Shown here: one piece after another, positions 22,501-33,000 of the stretch
Layout of the letters: every line of letters begins with the position of its first letter
Numbering within the stretch: the stretch's first letter is position 1
DNA from: Scatophagus argus
Taxonomy: Eukaryota; Chordata; Actinopteri; Scatophagidae
Assembly: GCF_020382885.2 (NCBI RefSeq)
Contig: NC_058510.1
Location: 9,048,862 to 9,112,861 of the forward strand
Direction of reading: 5' to 3'
Length of the DNA stretch: 64,000 nucleotides
Position numbers and translations under genes: made by a program
Notes under the pieces: model-generated
Databases searched by the model: none
What the model was told of the DNA's origin: nothing
Seen by the model: the letters and a program-made list of their open reading frames with translations, nothing else

Positions 22501-24878
22501 TTGAACAAGACCACCATACCTCTGAGGTAGAGGAGGAAAATGTGGAAGGTAATAAGCTGCAGAGACACAGCAAGGAGAGCATGAGTATCTCTGAAAATGA
22601 CCATGCCCATGATGACGGCTCATGTCCAGAGCATGAAGAGCAGAACATATCCAGAGCCATGAAAGATTTACAGCATAAAGTGAGCTGTCAGCAAAGTCTA
22701 TCTAACTCAGAAGCAGGTGAGCAACATAGCTCAGAAGAGGAAAGAGAAGTTCAATGTGAGGGGATACAACATGAGAACCAGGGAAGTGACAACTTGTCCA
22801 ACCCTGAAAGTCACTCTGAGGAGGAAGAGGACAAGCAACCAAGCTCCAACTGCTACGTAGAACTGAATGTAAGAGGGAGAGAAATGATATCAAGTCCAAA
22901 TAGACACAAGCACCTGTCAGAGGAAGCACAAACAGAGGTTGAATGCACAGAGTTGAGCAAAGATGTTTTGTCTATTTCTGTAGCTCCATCTAACACAGAA
23001 AAAGAACAACAGAGTCAAGAAGGCTGTATAGGACTAAAGGCCAGTGTTGATGAAAACACATGTAACTCAGATGTGGATGAGCCATCTTCAGAGGAAGAGC
23101 AGTGTGGAGTTGAGAGTAAAGAACTTGAAGTTATCACTGAGGAAAGCTTGTGTGGCAATGAGAAACAGCAGGACAGCATGAAGGAGGAAAACAACCTTGA
23201 TGAACTTCCACATCAAACAAAAATATACAGAGAGTTAAGTCAGAGCGTTGTTGAAGGGGATCTAAGTAATTTTATAGAAAACCAGGATGCATATTCTAAA
23301 AAGGACAAGAGCAGTTTGATAAAGGCTGACAGAATAGTAAAGCATTATAAATTTAGTGCAGATGAGGATAGTGGGAATGACCACAGCAGCTGTGAAGAAC
23401 AGGCAGAGGTAGAGCAACCGAAGGTCAAAGATGAGCAGATTAGCAGCTCAATTGAAGAAGAATTAAGCTACTATGAAAAGGAGTCCAGCTCAGAGGAGGA
23501 ACATGCTAATGTGGACAGATATGTAGAAGAGAGCTGTCCACAATATCAGGAAGCCTCTTCATTGACAACACGGTCTGAAGTTAAAAAATGTGAAAAGGTT
23601 GTGGAAAAAGTCAAACAACCATCTGAAGAAACAATAACCCAATCTATCGCAGAGAGGGTAATTCTTCTGGAAAAGCAAGTTGCTGATGCGAGGAGGGGAA
23701 AAAATACAACAGCACATTCCTTCACGAGACATTTCTCACAAAGAAATGCTCCTCTTGAGTCAGATGGTGAAGATTCTGAATTGCCCACGTCTGAACCAAG
23801 TCTCAGCACCCGTTCAGCCCCTCAGTCATCATTATCTTTCAGCTACGATTCCAGTGGCGTTATAACCACAGAGCCCGAAGGCAACAGGGTCAGATCCATC
23901 AGGGAAATGTTTCTGGCAAAGAGTGCCACAGACGTCCAGCGCGGACATAGATGTTTCTCAAGCCTGAAAGCATCACAGCTGTCCGAGTTAAGAGCAGAGA
24001 CCTCGGCTAGTGGCGGGTATCAGTCTCAGACATCAAGTGAGCTGTCTAGCAGTGATGATGATTCAGCACGGAAATCCATCACTAAAGGCTTTGTGAGAAG
24101 AACAATTGAAAGGCTTTATGGCAAGAAAGATGCTAGTCCTGAAGAGGAAGCAAGTAAAAGGCTCCCATCTGAGCCACAACACAAAAACAAAGAGCATTTA
24201 AGCTTTTTCTCTCCATTTCACATAGCCCGATCCAAAGCAGTATCTGAATTGTCTTACTTCAACTCCACTAATGCATTGGAGACCTTGGGTGAAGCAACAC
24301 GATGTGTTGCTTTTAATGCACAAGTTGGGCCAGGGGACAGCGTCCCTATTGATAATGGACGATGGCTCCTTAGAGAGAACACACTGATCAGAAAGTCTGT
24401 TTCAGACCCAGTTGGAATAAACAAAGCATTCACAGACCCTCCTCGAGGCAATGAAATGGGTGAGGATACAGAAGAGAACACCGCTTATTCCCTTTTCAGT
24501 ACAAAGTCTGAGCTGGAGGAGAAGAAGAAGTCATTTTCCAGGAAGTGCACCTATTTTTCTTTGCCCCACGCTAGTGACACAGATGTAGGCCAGGATGACC
24601 TAAGCACAGTCAGCAAGAGCAGCGCAAATGGTGACAGTATCATAGACTCAGAGGACACAAAAACGTGGGCAGAGAGGAACGGCATGCTACCTGGGGGTGT
24701 GGTTACTGACTTAAAGATGATGAATAACAAAGTGCACCCAATGAAAGAGCTTCCTCCTGATGGTGAGGTTGTCGTCGCACAGCCTAGCAGAGGTCAGGGT
24801 GTTGTGAACAGGATTCAGGAGCCTGACATGTTGGACTTACTGTACAATTTTTGTGGTCAGAACTGTCCCATCCTGTAA
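15874..24878 (+). CDS. rp1: RP1 axonemal microtubule-associated protein (oxygen-regulated protein 1), whole CDS span
   Basis: Three coding exons (15874-16515, 17391-17547, 17938-24878) join in phase to 2579 residues; human RP1 is 2156. RP1 is a photoreceptor protein that binds the ciliary axoneme through two doublecortin domains and organises outer-segment discs; human mutations cause retinitis pigmentosa. DCX1 spans about residues 36-118 ([23 protein letters not shown]) and DCX2 about 162-243 ([25 protein letters not shown]). Further RP1-specific blocks are [30 protein letters not shown] (about 347-385), a helical block near 1459-1565, [13 protein letters not shown] (about 2317) and the terminal CGQNCPIL. 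Those blocks and the three-exon architecture fit RP1 better than the paralogue RP1L1. The start chosen is the ATG 13 bases after a TCCAG acceptor; an ATG further upstream lies in the intron. The protein ends where human RP1 has about 230 more residues. Confidence 0.9.
16516..17390 (+). other. rp1: rp1 intron between DCX exons
   Basis: This is a GT-AG intron (donor GTGAGT, acceptor TTTACTGCAG). It is AT-rich and carries a perfect hairpin at 17161-17203, listed separately. No further exon is visible. Confidence 0.85.
17161..17203. repeat. Perfect inverted repeat (20-bp arms, 3-base spacer)
   Basis: The left arm CCAATTTATAATACCTGCAT (17161-17180) is exactly complementary to the right arm at 17184-17203. 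The arms are separated by AAT. Pairing stops at the bases just outside. The sequence is AT-rich and lies inside an rp1 intron. Confidence 0.95.
17391..17547 (+). CDS. rp1: rp1 second coding exon: end of DCX2
   Basis: This exon of 157 bases follows the acceptor TTTACTGCAG and ends AACC|GTAAGT, phase 1. It encodes the last part of DCX2 ([19 protein letters not shown]) and RP1-typical RPANYNIQK, matching GNYDIQK in human RP1. It corresponds to the short third exon of mammalian RP1. Confidence 0.92.
17938..24878 (+). CDS. rp1: rp1 last exon: long, largely disordered C-terminal region
   Basis: A single exon of 6941 bases carries about 90 percent of the protein, as in mammals, where this exon bears most retinitis-pigmentosa truncations. 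The phase-consistent acceptor is at 17936-17937 (GAAAAG|GG); an in-frame TGA at 17931 excludes anything upstream. The region is rich in Ser, Glu, Lys and Thr. Conserved islands are the [12 protein letters not shown] block, a short hydrophobic helical block at about 1459-1565 ([14 protein letters not shown]), [29 protein letters not shown] (about 2404) and [15 protein letters not shown] at the very end. Recurrent SSEEE acidic blocks lie at about 22.7-23.5 kb. The stop TAA at 24876 sits inside a donor-like GTAAGG. Confidence 0.9.
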
Positions 24879-25172
24879 GGACATCTCTTTTAGCTTGTTA
24901 ATCACAAAACAAGGTTGAAGGACTTTCTTTGTCTAAGCAACTGTACATTGTTGGGCTACAATATAATGCATTGTCTTTGGTGCCTACATTTTGACATTGC
25001 CATAGCCTTGGCATAACACACTATGGTATATCAACTCATTTGAGCTAACTGCCAAATGTGGAACAATGTCTCACAGATACACAATCCAATGGATTAATTA
25101 GAATTAGTATTTTACCATGTACATTAAAAGCTTGTTATTGATTTGTCACGTTATGCTCATTGTTTAATGTAA

Positions 25173-25652
25173 AATAAATCAATGTGTTTTTGTTACATTT
25201 TGATTGTGTATTTGCCATGCACACTCCAGAGCAGCTCTTTTCTTCTTAAAGGTTGCCTGTCAACAGCACAAGCACCCAGGGCATTACTGTAATCTCGTTT
25301 TAAAGCTCTTAAAACCGATTAAGTCCCCTCACATGTCAGGCAACAAGGCCAATCTTCATTGCAGTGAGTGAACGGGTCACAGCTCGGGTTTGGGCTGAAG
25401 TTCAGGTCAAAATTGTGCCGTTTCTTTTCCTATAGTCATGAAAGGCAACTGAATGTGACGCAGGTAATGTGGAAATTGTAGAAATTGTGAGTGTGGTGCT
25501 TGCTTTATTATTTTGTATATCGTTGTCTAAACTGTAAATAAAAACTATAGCTTGACACATATTTACAAACTAATCTTTATAATTAGGATAAATGGGTTTC
25601 AATGTGGCAGCTGTGACACTTTTGTCTCTTTAAACTGATGTCTAAGAATAAA
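25173..25652 (+). terminator. rp1: rp1 polyadenylation signals
   Basis: Three AATAAA hexamers on the plus strand, at 25173-25178, 25537-25542 and 25647-25652, would give 3' UTRs of about 0.3, 0.7 and 0.8 kb. Which is used cannot be told from sequence. Confidence 0.5.
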
Positions 25653-26213
25653 GGTCTATTTACAGAATGCTGGTTTTCTCTTCTACTTTTTAATGATCTT
25701 TTACTAGAGTAATTTCAGTCCAAATCATCCCCATGGATCCTGGATTGGCTTAAAAATACAGTAGGTTGAGCCACACAAGGAAAATCAGACCATCAAGAGG
25801 ATCCTGGTGTCAGGCCAGTCAAAAGGCCAAGGTGACCGTTGTGTTAAAGATACCTTAGGAAGCTCAGCTCAGTTGTTCTGCTGATTAGTATCAGATCTCT
25901 AAGGAGGAGCGGAGGCCTCTTGTTTTCTCACTCTCTGCCTGAGGAAGTATCCATGTTGTTGTAAGGTTGTTTTGTTTCTCAGAAGTTGCCATCGAGTTGG
26001 CTTGTGTTGTGACAGGAGTGTCGAGGAATGCGCTAAGAGGGGAGTGTTTACATCTGCAACTACAAAGAGAAAAACATGACAGCCAGGCAATTCCCACATT
26101 TGATATTCATCTCAGATGTGTATGTAACTGCAATTTATTCTTCTTAGAATTTAACTTTGGGGGGGTGAACAAACATCAAACATCAGCAGACACCTCAATA
26201 TATACAACAATGT

Positions 26214-26229
26214 CCACTAGATGGTGCTA
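26214..26229 (+). promoter_or_regulatory. CTCF-like motif between convergent rp1 and esco1
   Basis: CCACTAGATGGTGCTA closely fits the vertebrate CTCF core (CCACYAGRKGGCRS) apart from one position. It lies between the 3' ends of the two genes. This is motif evidence only. Confidence 0.4.
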
Positions 26230-26351
26230 CTGACCAATACAACAACATACGACTGACCAGGGTCAATAGTAGTATAGCAGCCACATAATCACACACTGAC
26301 CTGCTGTTTCTTTCAAAAAGAAAACTCAGCAACCAAAAATGTTTTTAACTG

Positions 26352-27674
26352 TTTATTATTTAAATAAATATTTACATAACAGCTTCGTATAAATCAAGGT
26401 CTTTTTTTCCTTACACAAGCAAACTGTTTAACAATTAGGAAGAAGAAGAAAACAAGGGATGGATTACAATGATACTACAAATCTGTGTTGGGAGAGGCTA
26501 CCCCTCATGCTAATCACTGAGCAAATATTCCTATTTGCAATCATAAAGGCTGAACCTGGAGGGAGTTTACCATCGCTCAAATACCTTTTAACACCTGAGC
26601 CTTAAGCCCTTGCTCGTCTTTCATTATACATTTTGTTATATAGTATGCATAAATCTACATGATAATTTGATATACATTTTAATTGGTTGTTACTAAGGAG
26701 AAAGGAGAATGGTACTCTACACTAACTCAATAAAAAGCCATAATGTATGGCTAGGAAAAAAGAAAGAAAATAATAAATCAACATCTTAAGTCACACATTA
26801 TTCCTTCAGGCACAAACAAAGCAACAGACAAGCCTAGGTGAAATTAAAAGACATCACTCACACAGTATAGGCTACAATGCCCTGCTAAATGGTGTTCAGT
26901 ATATGGCTCAGCTTGGAAAACCAAATATTTCAGGCAAGGTGATCTAAGACAATCAGAGCACACAAGTAATGCCCACGCCACAGTTCTAACCCATATCTCT
27001 TCAATAAGATTGCTGAAACGAGTCACTCTGATCTGATCGATTTCGATGATTAGTTTGAAATGTTACAGTAACACATGACAGTGAAATCAAGGGCACTGAT
27101 CATCAACTTTAAAAAAACAGTAGAAACCTTTGAGCGTTATCGATGTTGCTTAAACATGACGGCAGCATCACTGTTAACTGTAAAGAGATGAACATGAAAA
27201 AAAAAATCCCAATGTACACATGTACACACAGTTTTTACATCATGTTAGTAAAAAACCTAAAAACAGAATGAGGACAAAACTGTAAAATAACTGTTGTATT
27301 ACACAGTCAGTCGATATTATGCTTCTCAGGGATTAAAAGAAAAACAACGAAATGCTCTTTGTTTTCTATTGCTGTCAAGTCATGCATGTAAACGCTATAT
27401 TTCTAATAAAACCAAGTGTTTACTTAAAAATGCATAAAGAAAAATACTCTTGTTTTTTTTTTTTTCTTCAAAATACTATTCAGGGAGGGATTAAAGGGTG
27501 ACTTGATAACATTTTTCAACAACACCTTGTTGTTTTCATCCTGAGATTTAAACCAATGTATAACCTCTCCAAGGAGTAATTTTTAAAAACCGTAAATACA
27601 GATCCTGCATCAGACACTGTTAAGTGACGGCGGGTTCTGTTAGTCAGCGTCTCAGTTACCTTTCCTGAAGACTG
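26352..27674 (-). other. esco1: esco1 3' UTR with distal polyadenylation signal
   Basis: Reading the minus strand downstream of the esco1 stop, the only clear AATAAA is at 26357-26352. It implies a 3' UTR of about 1.3 kb. The stretch is AT-rich and has no convincing open frame on either strand. Confidence 0.5.
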
Positions 27675-30045
27675 TCATACTGCATTGGTTTTGGGCTGGG
27701 ACGAGCGTGTTCCACTCACAAAGTTATAAACCAAAAACTGAGAAGTGCCAAAATAATGTGTGGCAAAGAGTTTTCCATCCGGAGTGGGGTCGGAGAAAGC
27801 GATCTCGTCTTTGCTCAGGTAAGAACCATATATGAAGTTGTTCCTGTGCCAACAAATCAATAAATGAGATGTTAGTTATATTCAGTTTGTTTTGATGTGA
27901 TATTGCATCAAATCTTGGGGCTCTGAAGACACACTGACCTGAGGCACTCGAGCATGCGTGAGGCGATGCCCCGGCGTCTCATCATGCTGACGACCCAGAT
28001 ACGGCTGATGCCGCAGATGGCTGGCTCTGGAGTTGTGGAGCAGCACCAAGCTCTCTGACGCTCAAACATCAACTTCTCTCCCTCTGAACCCTCCGGTATG
28101 GGCTCCTCAATCACTCTGTACCCCTGTGAGCATTCACAAGGCCCAATATACTAATGTAGATTTGTTTTATTTTTTTAACAGACTAAACATACATCTCACT
28201 GATACCAGATTCCTGCCTCTCACCTCTTGTATGTGCTCTGCTATAAGACATCCGCCCACTTTCTTGTCGTTGGAGATGAAGAGGAAGGTCTTGGTCTTAG
28301 AGGGACACTTGGTCTCCACCTGCTGGAAGCCAAGGTCACTGTCCACCACCTCCCTGATCTCCTCCACCTGAAACACAAACAGTTAATGAGGAGTGAAGCA
28401 ATATGTTGGCAATACATTTCTGTTGGTTTGTCATTTTAATGATAAAATGTGTGCGCTAATTGTGTTTTATAAAGGCCCACATTACATGTTTATACAGTAT
28501 CATATAGTCTTTGCACAGTGTTTTATGTAAACTGCCTATTAAACTGACAGTTATTTAAGTATGATTTAGTGCATGTAACATAAAGTGCCTGAATTTTCAT
28601 TAACACTGTCTATGAAAAATTACAATGAATTATAAGTTCAAGCGTCTTTTGGATGCTCTTGACTAGTTATAAAAGAGAGGCTGACTGATGGGACTTAGAT
28701 GGGGCACATTAAGACTACCTATACTCACTTCAACAATCAACTGTAGTGCTATAATGGTTTATGACTGTGGCATAGTACCTCAGAAAGGATATGTGACTTT
28801 AGTATAGTTATAAAGCCTTATGAATGCATAATAAGCGCTGTTGCCTCCATAACAGATGTGGTCTTTATAGAAAGTGCTACTGTATTTTCCTATACTTGTA
28901 ACATTCTCTTCAACTTGACTGCTGATAGCCCTGTCCTGTGTGATTTTAAAGTCAAGTCGACTCAGGGGAATTTTCTTTATAAAACCCAAATTTACGTTAC
29001 CTTCTTCAGAGCGTATTTGGGATCATCTGGCAGGACGAGAATTATCTTGCCATCGGGATACTCCCCGAGAATCCTCTCTTTTTTCCATCCCTGAAAAAAA
29101 ACGAGGGAAAACCTAAGCCAATTTTTTATCGTCTTAATATTGCAGTCACTTCATCTTCTATACACAATAACTTCCTATTTGATAGAAACATTGCTCTACT
29201 TGTGTCCTTCATACAGTCACAAAATCTGACTAATCTATAAGTGTTACTATTGTCAGCTACATGTGACACCTGTTTTGCTCATAGCTATATCTGCTTTCAT
29301 GCTGCTGCAAAACACTGTTTTCTTCACAGGATATATTCAGTGTTTTCTGGATAAAATGACAGAAAATTGCAAGTGACCATAAAGCGCATTACTGAACTTG
29401 AGGATTGCCAGCTCTCAGAATACTTACTGGCATTTTTTTGCTATTGCAAAAGTCATCAGTTGCACTTTGGAATAACTTTATTAAACAAAGTTCTGTTGAT
29501 TTACTTCGATGGTGCTGGCTGAGAGTCAGAACAAATTTGTAAGGACACGTGTTCCGTGGTCAATAATGAGGAGGCATTCACTCACACTAATAAGTACATA
29601 TACATCACACACTTACAGCTGTTTCCTGTAATTAGGTCAGCTGACCATCTTAATCATAATGTACCACACGACAGTCAGATCCACACTCTTGGTCATGTTT
29701 CTGGGCTGGATCAATGTTCACGTCTTCAACAACTGCTAAGCAGTTCAAATAAACTCCTCCACAAATGCCTGGTGTGAATGCTCCCTCAGTGTATTTTCAA
29801 AAAAGAAAAACCCTGCATATGGAGTCATCTGTGTATTACCCCGATGAGTCAATATCCTGAGACCGGAGGCACGACAAACATTAGGCATGTCATTTAAAAA
29901 GACTTCCTCTCACCACATATTTGACAGCGCTGATAAACTGGTTGTGGAAGAGTAAATGTTGAGACTCATCTTCAGGGTTGGCAGCTGAATAGAGCATCCC
30001 ACACACACTGCAGGCCACTGCTCCGAAATGCTTCTGTCCTGCATC
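27675..30045 (-). CDS. esco1: esco1 3' exon cluster: zinc finger and acetyltransferase domain
   Basis: Five exons (30045-29914, 29090-29001, 28367-28224, 28123-27939, 27843-27675) encode the catalytic module. The first carries the C2H2 finger preceded by DAGQKHFGA. The others carry GWKKERIL, the [11 protein letters not shown] strand, [14 protein letters not shown], the [13 protein letters not shown] strand, the catalytic/CoA core and [11 protein letters not shown]. The exon pattern and residues match the vertebrate Eco1 family closely. One substitution is unusual: GG replaces VV in [12 protein letters not shown], compared with DKKVVGCLIAEH in human. Confidence 0.93.
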
Positions 30046-33000
30046 CTACGAGACAAGAACACAAGATTACTCATTACATCTAAGTACACCTCACATACAA
30101 GAATTTGTCAAATAGGCCAGAAGGCCTCAACCTCCAGCTTTCTTTAGTTGATATTATTCTTAACAACAACAGGAAAATCTAATTCAGCAAAATATGTCTT
30201 ACAAGTTAAAAAGGTGGACAAAGGAATTCACTCACAATAATAGTTTGGGTGCCATCTTTGTCAGCCTCCTTTATTTTCTTGACTTCTTTCTGAAGACAAG
30301 CATCAGAGAGAGGGGTGCCACCATGTTGTGCCTTCACTGCTCTGCTGTGATACAAAAACACATTACTTTTTTAGGTTTCTGTTGCTACAAGGGAAAATGT
30401 GTCAAATTTAGAGTTCTTACTCCTGACAAGGTTTTTCCAACGTCTGCTCAGCTATCTTGATTGTTTCTGTCTTATTCCCTGGAGACGGATAAACATCTGT
30501 GGCTGTAAGAAAAAAATAATATAAAAAGCAGTACAATTCTGTATAAGCAGTCAAAGTTGAAAAAGACTTAATAATAACAGATACATGACCAAACCCAGAG
30601 TACAATTCAATTCTTTCAGCTCTATGCTGTCATGTAGTAACTAACAACAGTGGCATGATATCAATTCAGTAGCCTTCTTGATAATTAATATCAACATTCA
30701 TGTTGCAAAACCATTTGTCAGGCATAGCAGGATGTCTCTGACATTTAATAATCCAGTGATAACAAATGCCCAAAGGTACAAATAACAATAACTGCTCACA
30801 ACACTAAACTATCCTGGAAACAGAATCACTTCTGTAATGTATTTAGCAATGTGACAGCAGGATGACAGAAATTTAAATAAATCATAAATGATATGCAAAT
30901 AAATACATACCTGCAGGCTTTTCCTCACATCGCTGAGTGCAGTCAGACACTTTTGAGGCCTCTTCAGAGGAAAGGGAAGAGGTGGGAGCTGATGAAAGTG
31001 GATCAACTGCATCCTACACAAGACAGAAAGAGGGGCTAAGTAACATATTTATTCAGTAATGCTGTGATTGTGACACATCATTGCATCATTTATTTTTAAG
31101 TTACCTTGCATTTGCTATCTTGCGAGGATGGTGGATTGGGGTTTTTCTGAGGCACTGAACCAACAGTGGCAGCAGATCTGGTTGAACCAGCAGGCTGAGA
31201 TGCTGCTGAAACAAACTGCTTAAGCTGGGCTGTGCTTCCACTGGGGTTTAACTGAGGTGAAGCTGAAGCAGAAGGTTTGGACTGACCTGCAGCTGAAACA
31301 GCTTTTTGCTGAGGTGATGTCAAAACACAGGACTTTAACTGAGGTTTAGCTGAAGGAACAGCTTTTGAAGAGGCTGCAGCAGCAGCTGTGATCGTTGACT
31401 GGGGTGCTGTTGCAACCGCAGACTTTGACTGACTTGAGATCTGTCCAGCAGGTGTGGTCTGAGATTTGGGTCTCGTCTGTTTGGAAAGTTGTGATGAAAC
31501 TGCGGGTTTTGACTGAACTGTGGGGTTAGACTGAATATGTGTCGGCTGCGTGGGCCTCGACTGAGGGCTGGGCTTTGTTGGAGCTATTGGTACGGGATCA
31601 TCATCTAGTTCAAAGTCCGCAAAGGAATATTTTGGCCTGGGTCTGTATGGTATGTACTCAACAGGCTTTGGTTTTTGAGCATTAAGTCCATTAGGCATGG
31701 GAGGAGGTACTGCTGGAAGAGTCCTCTTAGCTGCTGATCGGGTCACTTTTGGGGCAGGTCCTGGAGAAGGGGTTGCCTGAAGAGACTGAGCCTTAATTTG
31801 CCTTGTAGATTTACGTGTTTCAGTATTAGGAGGTGTGGTCTTAGGGGCATCAGCTTTGGCAGGTTCAGGCTTAACAGGTTCAGTTTCAGAGGTTTCCATG
31901 TTAGTGGGTTCGGCTTTACTGGGTTCAGCCTTAGAGCTGTCAGCCTTGGGAACTTCTTCTTTCGGTGTAGCAGGTTTGCTAGTTGAGGCAGGACTTGGGA
32001 GAGGAGGCGTTTTAGATGGACTGACAGCAGGTGGAGGAGCTGTGGTCACAGGACCCACTGAAAACTGAGAGAATGCAGACAGAGGTGCTTGCCAATCTAT
32101 ATCTGAAAACATCTGATTTGCTTGGTCAGATTTAAGTTTCTTTACACGTGCCCAAGACATTTTCTCTCTTTGAAGTTCAACCTGTCTTAGCCTTTGATAT
32201 CTAGTTAGCTTCTTTTTCTCGTGGGCTTTCAGGGGAACTGAAACTTGTGTGATGAAGAAACGCCTCTTTGGAGGCTCTCCAGCAGGTTTAGCCTGAGGAG
32301 AATCAGTGGGCGAGGGCTCTGCTGCAGATGCCACCTCAGCAGGGCTCACTGGAGCAGAGTTTCCTTCTAGTCCTGCAGGAACTACAGCATTAACAGTGTC
32401 TGAATCCTGTGTGTTACCAGGTGGACTTTCCTTCTTGCTGGCTTCACTATTGGATGCCACTTCTATTGTTACTGCTGTAGCTGCTGTCGCAGCTGCTGCT
32501 GCTGCTGCTGCGGCCGCTGCCGCAGCCGCTTGTTTTTCTTCCTCGATCCTCTTCAACAGCATGCTGTCTGTAGCAATGTCCTCTGCGATCTCCTGACACA
32601 GGGCTAAGAGATTCAGTTGCTGTCTGTTTGCTGATCTCTTAGACGCTGCAGCCTTTTGCTCAGCCAGAGCTGCCAGACGGGCCTTGGTTCTGGCCTGTGT
32701 GTTCATTTCTTGTTTCTTGGGTTTTTCTGCTTCCTGAGTCTTTTTAGCATCTCCAGTCTTGTCTCCTGTGCTGATTTGGGTCAAGCTTGTTCCACACGTA
32801 TTATCTTTATTTTCCTCATCGACCTTTTCCTCCAATGTTTTAGGAAGGACTGTCTCAGAAGTTTCTTGGGGTTTCTCTATTATTGTAATGTCACTATCTT
32901 CCTCATTCTCTTCCTCTGCTACTACAATCTCGCGACCAATCTCTATATCCTCCAGAATCTGCACTTCTTGTAGGTCCACATTACCCTGTGCACCACAGTC

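Larger units (their letters stand above)
24879..26351. other. rp1 3' UTR and convergent rp1-esco1 intergenic region
   Basis: This holds the rp1 3' untranslated region with several AATAAA signals, followed by a short spacer to the esco1 3' end. No coding sequence resembling the human RP1 C-terminal extension is visible. A CTCF-like motif lies at 26214. Confidence 0.7.

Noticed and set aside
15874..24878. Assignment to RP1L1 instead of RP1
   Set aside because: [17 protein letters not shown], the [12 protein letters not shown] block, [13 protein letters not shown] and CGQNCPIL fit RP1; RP1L1 differs at most of these positions.
27675..30045. Assignment to ESCO2 instead of ESCO1
   Set aside because: [35 protein letters not shown] and [10 protein letters not shown] follow ESCO1; ESCO2 has different residues here.
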